Shown: piece by piece, positions 38,494 to 46,048 of the stretch
How the letters are laid out: the number at the start of each line of letters is the position of its first letter
How positions within the stretch are numbered: position 1 is the first letter of the stretch
Source: Sphingobacterium chuzhouense
GTDB lineage: Bacteria > Bacteroidota > Bacteroidia > Sphingobacteriales > Sphingobacteriaceae
Reading direction: 5' to 3'
Assembly (NCBI RefSeq): GCF_014692525.1
Contig: NZ_JACNYL010000001.1
Location: forward strand, 682,001-746,000
DNA length: 64,000 nucleotides
The notes under the pieces: generated by a model
The model's input: only the letters and a program-made list of their open reading frames with translations
Databases searched by the model: none
What the model was told of the DNA's origin: nothing
Position numbers and translations under genes: made by a program

Positions 38494-39933
38494 ATGATGA
38501 TGAAACCACCTATGTATATTATTATTTTATCCTTATCTGTCTTACTGTTTACCTTTTCACCGGTTATTGCTCAAGAGCAGATAGCACCCGATTGGCATAC
38601 TAAGGTGGGCGCCCAATCAAAGCCATCAGCCACAAAGGAATTCTTCGTTAATGATTATGGAGGTAAAAACGATGGAAGTACGTTAAATACTGCAGCCATC
38701 CAATCGGCTATTGATAGCTGTGCAAAAAACGGAGGAGGCATTGTGCGTTTCCAACCAGGTTCTTATTTAACAGGCTCTATATTCGTAAAAAGTAAAGTAC
38801 ATTTATATATAGACAGTAATGTTACTTTATTAGGAAGTCAAATTATTGATGATTATAAAGTGATTGATACACGCGTAGCAGGTATTGAGATGGAATGGCC
38901 CGCAGCATTAATTAATATACTGGATCAAGAGAATGCTGCTATTAGTGGAAAAGGACTTATTCATGCGCAAGGAAAACCATTTTGGGAACAATATTGGCGT
39001 ATGAGAACAGACGAATACGAACCAAAAGGCTTGCGTTGGATCGTAGATTATGATGCTCGTCGCCCACGTACTATTCTCGTGTCCAATGCGAAGAACATAA
39101 CGTTAACAGATCTGGAAATACAACAAGCGGGTTTTTGGACCGTACAGATTTTATATTCCTCTTATGTCACCGTTGATGGCTTGACTATCAACAATAACGT
39201 GGACGGACACGGACCAAGTACGGATGGTATCGATATAGATTCTTCTTCCTGGATTTTAGTTCAAAATACGGATATTGATTGCAACGACGATAATTTTTGT
39301 ATCAAAGCTGGGCGGGATGCGGACGGCTTAAGGGTCAACAGACCCGCAGAATATATTGTTATTCGAAATTGTTTTGCCCGCCGAGGGGGAGGGTTGCTCA
39401 CTTTGGGCAGTGAAACATCTGGTAGCATCCGCCATGTCTATGCTTCCAATATACAAGGTTCCGGCACAAAAAACTGCCTGAATATCAAGTCAGCAATAAC
39501 CCGCGGCGGTACGGTAGAACATATCGTGCTAGAAAATGTCAAGATGGATAGCGTAGGGGTTGCTTTACAGGTGAACATGAACTGGAATCCGAGTTACAGC
39601 TACTCCAAACTACCGGAAGGATACAATTACGACGACATTCCTGAGCATTGGAAAAAGTTATTAGCGTCTGTTGAACCTGCCGAACGAGGTATTCCGATCT
39701 TTCGGGATATCACGATGCGTAATGTATATATCAAGGGAGCTAACAGAGCAATCAACGTAGAGGGGCTCCCCTCTTCTTGGGTGGAACGAATCACACTGCA
39801 GAACGTATCTATAGAAGCAAAAGAAGCGGGAAAAATTCGCTACAGTAAAAATTGGAGTGTGCAAGATTTTAAACTCCAGACCGAAGATAGTTCGATCATT
39901 AAAAAACAACATACAAGAAACATACCCCTATAA
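38494..39933 (+). CDS. GH28 galacturonidase/rhamnogalacturonan hydrolase (copy 2)
   Basis: Secreted parallel beta-helix hydrolase (signal ending FSPVIAQ), 479 residues. Helix start VNDYGGKNDGSTLNTAAIQSAID and GGGIVRFQPGSYLTGSIFV; catalytic Asp blocks PSTDGIDIDSSS near 245 and CNDDNFCIKAGRD near 267; then RRGGGLLTLGSETSG, in which the His of the usual GHG motif is absent, and LNIKSAITRGG. The loss of that His is compatible with a rhamnogalacturonan-type rather than polygalacturonan-type member. Only gene of the locus expressed on the plus strand with HTCS2, 49 bases after it, so its level is tied to the sensor rather than to the main operons. Three ATG in a row open the frame. Confidence 0.9.
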   Translation: MMMKPPMYIIILSLSVLLFTFSPVIAQEQIAPDWHTKVGAQSKPSATKEFFVNDYGGKNDGSTLNTAAIQSAIDSCAKNGGGIVRFQPGSYLTGSIFVKSKVHLYIDSNVTLLGSQIIDDYKVIDTRVAGIEMEWPAALINILDQENAAISGKGLIHAQGKPFWEQYWRMRTDEYEPKGLRWIVDYDARRPRTILVSNAKNITLTDLEIQQAGFWTVQILYSSYVTVDGLTINNNVDGHGPSTDGIDIDSSSWILVQNTDIDCNDDNFCIKAGRDADGLRVNRPAEYIVIRNCFARRGGGLLTLGSETSGSIRHVYASNIQGSGTKNCLNIKSAITRGGTVEHIVLENVKMDSVGVALQVNMNWNPSYSYSKLPEGYNYDDIPEHWKKLLASVEPAERGIPIFRDITMRNVYIKGANRAINVEGLPSSWVERITLQNVSIEAKEAGKIRYSKNWSVQDFKLQTEDSSIIKKQHTRNIPL

Positions 39934-39962
39934 AAAAGCGCATAGGCCTTACGCCTATACGC
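39932..39962 (-). terminator. Terminator between converging GH28 and rhaB
   Basis: Stem GCGCATAGGC (39938-39947) with GCCTATACGC (39953-39962), one mismatch, loop of five. On the minus strand six T (39937-39932) follow, giving a good terminator for the rha operon; on the plus strand the tail is CCCTTAT, so it may also serve GH28 less efficiently. Confidence 0.75.
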
Positions 39963-39998
39963 CCTTATAAACACTGTATGATTCAAAAAAATTCTTAG

Positions 39999-41345
39999 TT
40001 ATGCTCTATAATACCGTAACTCGATAATATCGCTTGGCACAGGTTGCGTGTTCCAATGTTCGTGAATCACCAATGCAGCACCGATAGCTGTTGCCTGTGC
40101 CATTGAAGCTGCGTATATTTCGATATTTCCAAATGTTCTGGCAAGCAAATTCATAAAAATACTGTTCTTACTAAATCCACCATCCACAAAAATCCGTTTG
40201 ATTCTCTTTTTTGCCAGAATAAGACGGGTAGACGCCACTTGCGCTGCCACCAAGTAGATCATAAATGCATGATAAGCTTCCACATAATCGGCAAAGCTAC
40301 TCAGATCTATTTGTCCGAAAGCATCTAGATTAGTCGGGATATCCTTACCCACACTCAATCTGTCGATAATCTTCCAATCAATCTCAATTTGCTTAAATCG
40401 GCCAGTCGTTACTTGAAAATGCTCCGCAATACGTTTTGTCTGCACCTCGTGCTCATATCCTGCAAACAAGCGAGACGCTTTAACCGGTGTACCGGCATAG
40501 GTCATATAAAACAGACAGTCTTTTTCCAATTGCTCTTTCGTCAACCCTTCATCATTAAACGGGTTTAATGAAATACACCACGTACCTGTAGAAATCAAAA
40601 TAAAAGGTTCATGGAAATTCAGCAAATACGGAATCAAGGCCGAGGAGCTATCGTGCAATCCCACCCCTACTTTGTAAGTACTTCCCGGAAACGCTGCTGA
40701 AAACACCTCGTCTCCTTTTACAATGGGCGCCAATTTATTTTCTATACCCGTATCCTGGACCCATTGATGATACCCATTCTTTGCAAAATCCCAAAGCGCA
40801 GTATGGCACCCGATGCTCGTCATATCCGAATACACCTGTCCTGAAACCAAAAAGCTGAGATATTGCGGAAGATGTATGGCATATTTCAGATTTTCGTATA
40901 TATCTGGTTTTTCTTGTTGTAAACGATAGAGCTGCAATCCCGAGTTCAAGCTTCCCAACGCCGGCGAAGCCGTAGTAAGAGAAAACTCTTCTACACCTCC
41001 ATACGTATTATGCAGACGCTCCTCCAGTGCTTTTGGATAGGTCTTAAGATAGTTATATAAGGGGGTCAGTGGTCGTCCACTTTCATCTAGATACACCAAA
41101 CTGGCACCGTAGGAAGTGAAGTTTATGGCTTTGATATCAAACTCGCCCAAACGGAAAACCTCGTGAAGGGAATCAAACACCGAAAGGCGCAAACTCTCCA
41201 AATTTTCACATGGATCTCCATCTTCGTCCACTGTTTCTAAAAATCTGGCTGAACGCTCAAAGACAATGTCATAATGCTCGTCAAACAAAAATAACTTTTT
41301 GTTCGTCTTCCCTACATCGAAAATAGCGACAACTGGCGTACGCAT
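39999..41345 (-). CDS. rhaB: FGGY-family carbohydrate kinase, probable L-rhamnulokinase
   Basis: Phosphorylates L-rhamnulose to rhamnulose 1-phosphate with ATP (role from context). FGGY fold: phosphate-1 motif VAIFDVGKTNKKLFLFD at the start, GVGLHDSSSALIPYLL near 225 with the catalytic-type Asp, ISTGTWCISLNPF near 250, and the C-terminal adenosine site FVDGGFSKNSIFMNLLA near 395. Length 448 is normal. No signal peptide. It closes the operon after an 83-base gap which contains a hairpin (41371-41394) that may lower its expression. The protein is an FGGY kinase beyond doubt; rhamnulokinase activity rests on its place after rhaI and rhaEW. Confidence 0.88.
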   Translation of the reverse strand: MRTPVVAIFDVGKTNKKLFLFDEHYDIVFERSARFLETVDEDGDPCENLESLRLSVFDSLHEVFRLGEFDIKAINFTSYGASLVYLDESGRPLTPLYNYLKTYPKALEERLHNTYGGVEEFSLTTASPALGSLNSGLQLYRLQQEKPDIYENLKYAIHLPQYLSFLVSGQVYSDMTSIGCHTALWDFAKNGYHQWVQDTGIENKLAPIVKGDEVFSAAFPGSTYKVGVGLHDSSSALIPYLLNFHEPFILISTGTWCISLNPFNDEGLTKEQLEKDCLFYMTYAGTPVKASRLFAGYEHEVQTKRIAEHFQVTTGRFKQIEIDWKIIDRLSVGKDIPTNLDAFGQIDLSSFADYVEAYHAFMIYLVAAQVASTRLILAKKRIKRIFVDGGFSKNSIFMNLLARTFGNIEIYAASMAQATAIGAALVIHEHWNTQPVPSDIIELRYYRA

Positions 41346-41370
41346 TTTGAAAATTTAAAATTGTTTAAAA

Positions 41371-41394
41371 CTGATCCGCCTATTGACGGATCAG
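41371..41394 (-). other. Hairpin between rhaI and rhaB
   Basis: Perfect 8-bp stem CTGATCCG/CGGATCAG with an 8-base loop. On the minus strand it is followed by TTTT then AAAC, a weak terminator tail. It may cause partial termination or protect the upstream message. Confidence 0.55.
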
Positions 41395-41428
41395 CAAAAA
41401 AATCAGTAAGTTATTGTTTGTAACCTGA

Positions 41429-42703
41429 TTACAATCCCGTTGCTACGGTGTTGCTGCCGCGCTCTTCAATCAATTTCTTTCGAATATCCAATTCGTTGAA
41501 CAAAGCTACAGGATTCAATGCTGCTCCCTGACGCAAACGTGCTTCGGCTACCAATGGACGCACATCTGTTCGGAAGGTATCTTGTAGAATTTCTTGTGCT
41601 CGAACAATATCATTTTGCTGTTGCGCCTCTTTTAATGCCTTGCGATCTACCAACAGCGCTTGTGCATACGCAATTTTAATGGCTTCCACAGATTGAAGTA
41701 AATCTACCAATGGATCTTTTAAGTTATGTGATGCGTCGATCATCCAACCCAAACCGGTAGCGTGATCGATGCCACGGACATCCATCCCCTCTACCAGTTC
41801 ATTGAAAATCAAGAATAACTGGTAGGGTTTGATGCTGCCCGCCGTTAGGTCATCATCGGCATATTTACTATCGTTAAAATGGAAACCGCCTAGTTTGCCC
41901 TCCATCAACAACAAAGAAACAATTTGCTCAATGTTTGCATTGGGCAGGTGATGTCCTAAATCCACTAACGTATAAGCTCTGTCGCCTAATTTACTGGCCA
42001 GTAATAGCGATTGCCCCCAGTCCGCGATAGTTGTCGAATAAAAATGCGGTTCAAAAGCCTTGTATTCAACAAACATTTTCCAGTCGTCCGGCAAATGTTT
42101 ATAAATCTCTTTCAAACTTTCCAACGTATTTTGGAAAGCTTCCCGAAAATTAAGCTGTCCTGGAAAGGAGGAACCATCTGCTAACCAAACAGTCAATGCT
42201 TTTGACCCTAGGGCTATACCGTGTTTGATCACCTCGATATTGTGATCGACAGCTTGCTTACGTACCTTTGGATCCACATGATGCAACGAGCCAAATTTAT
42301 AACTGTGTTCTTGACCCGGCTGATCCTGAAAGGTGTTGGAATTGACGGCGTCAAAACCTAATCCGTAAGAAGCCGCAAGTGCCTTGATCTGCTCTGCATC
42401 TTGTGGAATATCCCAGGGAATATGGAGGGAAATAGCACCACTGGAACGGTTCAACGCGTGTAACAATCCAACGTCCTCGATCTTTTGCTCCAACGTACCC
42501 GGTTCGCCTTTGCCCGAAAAACGGCCAAAGCGCGTTCCGCCTGTTCCTAGCGCCCAACTGGGTATAGCAATCTGGAATTGTTGCAATTTATCCAATATCT
42601 CTTCGGCATTGGCGATGTTTTCACCGGTATAGGAGAAAGCACGTTGATGCTTCTCCACGAATTGCCGATTATGTTGTTCTATCGTTTGATTATCTAGCTT
42701 CAT
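41429..42703 (-). CDS. rhaI: L-rhamnose isomerase (RhaI type)
   Basis: Converts L-rhamnose to L-rhamnulose, a metal-dependent TIM-barrel isomerase of the type found in Pseudomonas stutzeri and many Bacteroidota, unrelated in length to E. coli RhaA. Recognised by PSWALGTGGTRFGRF near 50-65, SLHIPWDIP, WKMFVEYKAFEPHFYSTTIADWG near 210-235 with the metal Glu, YTLVDLGHHLPNANIEQI near 250-270, and GGFHFNDSKYADDDLTAGSI near 280-300 with the metal Asp. Length 424 fits. Cytoplasmic. Starts 22 bases after rhaEW. Confidence 0.95.
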   Translation of the reverse strand: MKLDNQTIEQHNRQFVEKHQRAFSYTGENIANAEEILDKLQQFQIAIPSWALGTGGTRFGRFSGKGEPGTLEQKIEDVGLLHALNRSSGAISLHIPWDIPQDAEQIKALAASYGLGFDAVNSNTFQDQPGQEHSYKFGSLHHVDPKVRKQAVDHNIEVIKHGIALGSKALTVWLADGSSFPGQLNFREAFQNTLESLKEIYKHLPDDWKMFVEYKAFEPHFYSTTIADWGQSLLLASKLGDRAYTLVDLGHHLPNANIEQIVSLLLMEGKLGGFHFNDSKYADDDLTAGSIKPYQLFLIFNELVEGMDVRGIDHATGLGWMIDASHNLKDPLVDLLQSVEAIKIAYAQALLVDRKALKEAQQQNDIVRAQEILQDTFRTDVRPLVAEARLRQGAALNPVALFNELDIRKKLIEERGSNTVATGL

Positions 42704-42725
42704 CTTTTAAAATTAAGTAAAAAAA

Positions 42726-44834
42726 CTAACGTACGAATGCCATTGCTACACCGCCATCAACATTGAGCACGTTACCTGTCGATTTATTCAAGTTACCACC
42801 GACAAAAGCAAAGCACGCATTGGCAATATCATCGGGTAAGATAATTTCGTTTAATAAAGTACGTTTTGCATAGTATGCTGGTAATTCCTCAACCGTAATA
42901 CCGTAAGCTTTGGCACGACCTTCCGCCCATCCACCGGCCCAGATATTGCTATCCGAGATAACCGCGTCCGGATTCACCACATTCACGCGAATCTTCGCTG
43001 CTCCCAGTTCTGCTGCATTTAAACGGCTAAGATGAAGCTGTGCAGCTTTTGCACTACCATACCCAGCGTTGTTCGGTCCGCTTACCAAGGCATTCTTACT
43101 AACGATATTCACAATATCCCCACCAACATTTTGGGCTTTTAATACTCTTGTAGCGCCTTGTGTCACTAAAAATTGACCTTTCACTAATACATCGTATAGC
43201 AAATTCCAGTCTTTCTGTGTATGATCTTCGATGGATTTAGAAATAGACAAGCCGGCATTATTTACAACGATGTCCACGCCACCAAAAGCTAAAGCGGCTT
43301 CTTTTAATGCCGCCTCTATTTGTTCTTGATTAGTGACATCCAACACAGCTGTAGCTACTGCATCCTTCCCAAAAAGATCAATAAATTCTTGCTTAGCTCC
43401 TTCAAGTCGTTCTGCATTCAAATCGTTCAATAGGACGACAGCACCTTCATTCGCGAATTTTTTCGCAATCGCTTTACCAATGCCGCCTGCGCTCCCGGTA
43501 ACCAATGCAATTTTACCCGATAATGCTTTTGGTTTTGGCATACGCTGAAGCTTCGCCTCTTCTAATAACCAATACTCGATATTAAAGGCTTCTTGTCTAG
43601 GCAAGGACGTATATTCACTGACAGCCTCCGAGCCCTTCATCACGTTGATCGCGTTGATGTAGAATTCAGCTGCTACCCGTGCGGTTTGCTTATCTTTCGC
43701 AAAAGCGAACATCCCCACGCCTGGATACAGAATAATAACCGGATTTCTATCGCGAATAGCTGGGCTATTAGTATGTTTACAGGTTTCGTAATATTCGGTG
43801 TACATCGCTCTGTAATCTTCAAACAGCGGTTCTAACTGTGCCTTTATTGCTTCCACGTCACTTAAGTCTGCATCTTTATGCAAGTTAAGGATGAGCGGTT
43901 GGATTTTTGTCCGCAAGAAGTGGTCTGGACAACTGGTACCTAATGGAGCTAAACGCTCTAAATCGTTGGAGTTAATATATTCCAACACTTTCTCATCATC
44001 GGTAAAATGTCCGATCATATGGCGCTCGCTGGAACAGAACCCTCTTAAAACAGGCGCTAGTTGTGCCGCTTGCTCTCTACGCGCATCTGCCGATAAGCTT
44101 TCTATTTTTTGACCGCCGAATACAGGTCTATTTTTACCGTAGTTCTGCGCTAAGTATTCCGCACAGGTTTCTATAACGTCCAGCGAATTCACATAACTCT
44201 CATAAGCCGTATCGCCCCAAGTAAACAGCCCGTGCGAGCCCAGCATAATACCGCGAATACCCGGGTTTTCTTCCAGACAAGCTCGCAATTGCAAGCCTAG
44301 ATCAAAGCCTGGTTTCTGCCATTCTACCCAGCCAATCGTACCATTGAAAAGTTCTTGCGTAATCTTTTTTCCATCTTTTGCTGCCGCAATCGCAATCGCT
44401 GCATCGGGATGCAAGTGATCGATATGTTTGAACGGAAGAAAACCGTGCAAAGGAGTATCAATAGATGGTGCTTTCGAGTTTAGATCAAAGATACAATGGT
44501 TGAACAGCTCCACCATTTCATCTTCATGTTCGATACCGCGGTACACGTTTTCCAGATTACGCAAACGCTCCACATATAATGCTGCCAATCCGGATTTTTT
44601 TAGTGTACCAATATCTCCACCGGAGCCTTTAATCCACATTACTTCCACCTCTTCACCCGTCAACGGGTCTTTATCAATTGTTTTACACGATGTATTTCCA
44701 CCGCCATAATTTGTAATTCGCAAATCTGACCCCAATAAGTTGGAGCGATACAACAATAAAGCAACTTCATCACCTTCTAATGATTTTGCTTTTTGTTCAT
44801 CCCATAGATAGTTTACATGTTTGTATTCTTTCAC
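42726..44834 (-). CDS. rhaEW: Bifunctional rhamnulose-1-phosphate aldolase / lactaldehyde dehydrogenase (RhaEW)
   Basis: Fusion of two catabolic steps. Residues 1-420 are a class II aldolase (adducin-like) splitting rhamnulose 1-phosphate into dihydroxyacetone phosphate and L-lactaldehyde: TNYGGGNTSCKTID, MWIKGSGGDIGTL, HGFLPFKHIDHLHPDA and IMLGSHGLFTWGD with the metal His residues. Residues about 435-702 are a short-chain dehydrogenase handling lactaldehyde: VTGSAGGIGKAIAKK (NAD site), NNAGLS and the catalytic Y-x-x-x-K in GYGSAKAAQ. The frame opens with GTG (44832-44834); no in-frame ATG lies upstream before non-coding sequence or early inside, so GTG is the likely start. Placed between rhaT (28 bases) and rhaI (22 bases). 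Confidence 0.95.
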   Translation of the reverse strand: MKEYKHVNYLWDEQKAKSLEGDEVALLLYRSNLLGSDLRITNYGGGNTSCKTIDKDPLTGEEVEVMWIKGSGGDIGTLKKSGLAALYVERLRNLENVYRGIEHEDEMVELFNHCIFDLNSKAPSIDTPLHGFLPFKHIDHLHPDAAIAIAAAKDGKKITQELFNGTIGWVEWQKPGFDLGLQLRACLEENPGIRGIMLGSHGLFTWGDTAYESYVNSLDVIETCAEYLAQNYGKNRPVFGGQKIESLSADARREQAAQLAPVLRGFCSSERHMIGHFTDDEKVLEYINSNDLERLAPLGTSCPDHFLRTKIQPLILNLHKDADLSDVEAIKAQLEPLFEDYRAMYTEYYETCKHTNSPAIRDRNPVIILYPGVGMFAFAKDKQTARVAAEFYINAINVMKGSEAVSEYTSLPRQEAFNIEYWLLEEAKLQRMPKPKALSGKIALVTGSAGGIGKAIAKKFANEGAVVLLNDLNAERLEGAKQEFIDLFGKDAVATAVLDVTNQEQIEAALKEAALAFGGVDIVVNNAGLSISKSIEDHTQKDWNLLYDVLVKGQFLVTQGATRVLKAQNVGGDIVNIVSKNALVSGPNNAGYGSAKAAQLHLSRLNAAELGAAKIRVNVVNPDAVISDSNIWAGGWAEGRAKAYGITVEELPAYYAKRTLLNEIILPDDIANACFAFVGGNLNKSTGNVLNVDGGVAMAFVR

Positions 44835-44862
44835 GGCTATATAAATTTTGATGTTATTTTTA

Positions 44863-45936
44863 TTATTCTAATGTTTTTGCTAATCCGACAATACAAATGG
44901 AGAGGATAATCGTCACGATCCCTGCTATAATAGAGGTGTAGGTTGATTTATTTACACCTTTCCATTCTTTTAAGATGACGCCCCAAGCATTGGCTATCAA
45001 GATGATAAATGCCATGTGCAATATCCAGGAACTTGCCCCATTTCCAAGACGACTTTCCCCCATACCATAGAAGAAAAATTGCAGATACCAGGTTGTTCCG
45101 GCTAATGCGCACAATAAAAGATTCTTTCGCAGTGGGGCGGTTTTATTCGTATAATCTGAAAATGTTTTATTTTTCGTCAATAGGTAGAGACACCAGATAA
45201 CATTGGTCGTAAAACCTCCCCATAGGATAACGACATAGCTCACGTTATTTTGGTAAAGAAATTCTCCCTGATTAGGGTTTGCTGCCTTCCAAATCTGATT
45301 GGCAACATCTGCCATCGGTTTCCCAGCTTCGATACCAAAGTTAAAACAAGCACTCAATACACCCGAGACGATAGCTACGACAATACCTACCCCAAAATTA
45401 TAATCTGATTTTGCCTCAGCGGAAAGGGTAGCTAAGCTTCTTTCTTTTAGGAAACCAGCTCGACCACAGAGATATATCCCAACGATACAGACCACAAGAC
45501 CCACCATCACGCAAATCCCCGCATTTGTTGTAAAGAAATAATCAATACCATGCTTTCCCGGTGATTGATTGAAAAAATAATAAATAGCAGGCATCAACGA
45601 ACCAAATACCATACTCAAACCCAACATGACACTGCTCCCCAACGAAACACCGAGATAGCGGACACCGAGTCCATAAGTTAAGCCACCAATTCCCCAAAGC
45701 AGCCCAAACAGGTAAGTATAGCCAAGTGTTGAGGTTCCTGCTTCACGGATAATATCTCCAAAATTCGGGATGGTCAACCAAGCCGCTAATGGAGGTACGA
45801 TAATCCAGGAAAACAGTCCGCCCAGAATCCACATGGATTCCCATGACCAGCCTTTTACTTTTTTATAGGGGACATAGAAACTCCCCGACGCAAATCCACC
45901 AATAAAGTGAAATAAAACACCTGCTAATGCATTCAT
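44863..45936 (-). CDS. rhaT: L-rhamnose/proton symporter
   Basis: Inner-membrane importer bringing free L-rhamnose into the cytoplasm. About ten hydrophobic helices through 357 residues; family text GVLFHFIGGFASGSFYVPYKKVKGWSWESMW at the start (residues 6-36), LLWGIGGLTYGLGVRYLGVSLGSS near 85-105 and GTTWYLQFFFYGMGESRLG near 280. First gene of the rhaT-rhaEW-rhaI-rhaB operon. The 112 bases upstream contain an operator and promoter nearly identical to those before susC (46003-46024), so sugar uptake across both membranes is likely induced together. Confidence 0.94.
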   Translation of the reverse strand: MNALAGVLFHFIGGFASGSFYVPYKKVKGWSWESMWILGGLFSWIIVPPLAAWLTIPNFGDIIREAGTSTLGYTYLFGLLWGIGGLTYGLGVRYLGVSLGSSVMLGLSMVFGSLMPAIYYFFNQSPGKHGIDYFFTTNAGICVMVGLVVCIVGIYLCGRAGFLKERSLATLSAEAKSDYNFGVGIVVAIVSGVLSACFNFGIEAGKPMADVANQIWKAANPNQGEFLYQNNVSYVVILWGGFTTNVIWCLYLLTKNKTFSDYTNKTAPLRKNLLLCALAGTTWYLQFFFYGMGESRLGNGASSWILHMAFIILIANAWGVILKEWKGVNKSTYTSIIAGIVTIILSICIVGLAKTLE

Positions 45937-45974
45937 AAATTATGTATTATAAATAGTATAGATCATCTGTAACA

Positions 45975-46006
45975 ATTTTCTAAGGTAAAGGGAATATTAT
46001 AGAAAA
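45975..46006 (-). promoter_or_regulatory. Candidate rhaT promoter
   Basis: In the rhaT direction TTTTC (46006-46002), 19 bases, then TAGAAAAT (45982-45975): same spacing and position relative to the operator as before susC. The boxes deviate from the Bacteroidota consensus, as expected for an activator-dependent promoter. Confidence 0.42.
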
Positions 46007-46009
46007 CTG

Positions 46010-46024
46010 TTATGTTCTGTCATG
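46010..46024. promoter_or_regulatory. Candidate operator upstream of rhaT
   Basis: TTATG (46010) and TCATG (46020), spaced 10 bp, reading opposite to rhaT, 74-88 bases before its start. It begins only about 25 bases beyond the stop codon of the DUF5703 gene. Confidence 0.6.
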
Positions 46025-46048
46025 TACGGATGATTTACGCACGATATC

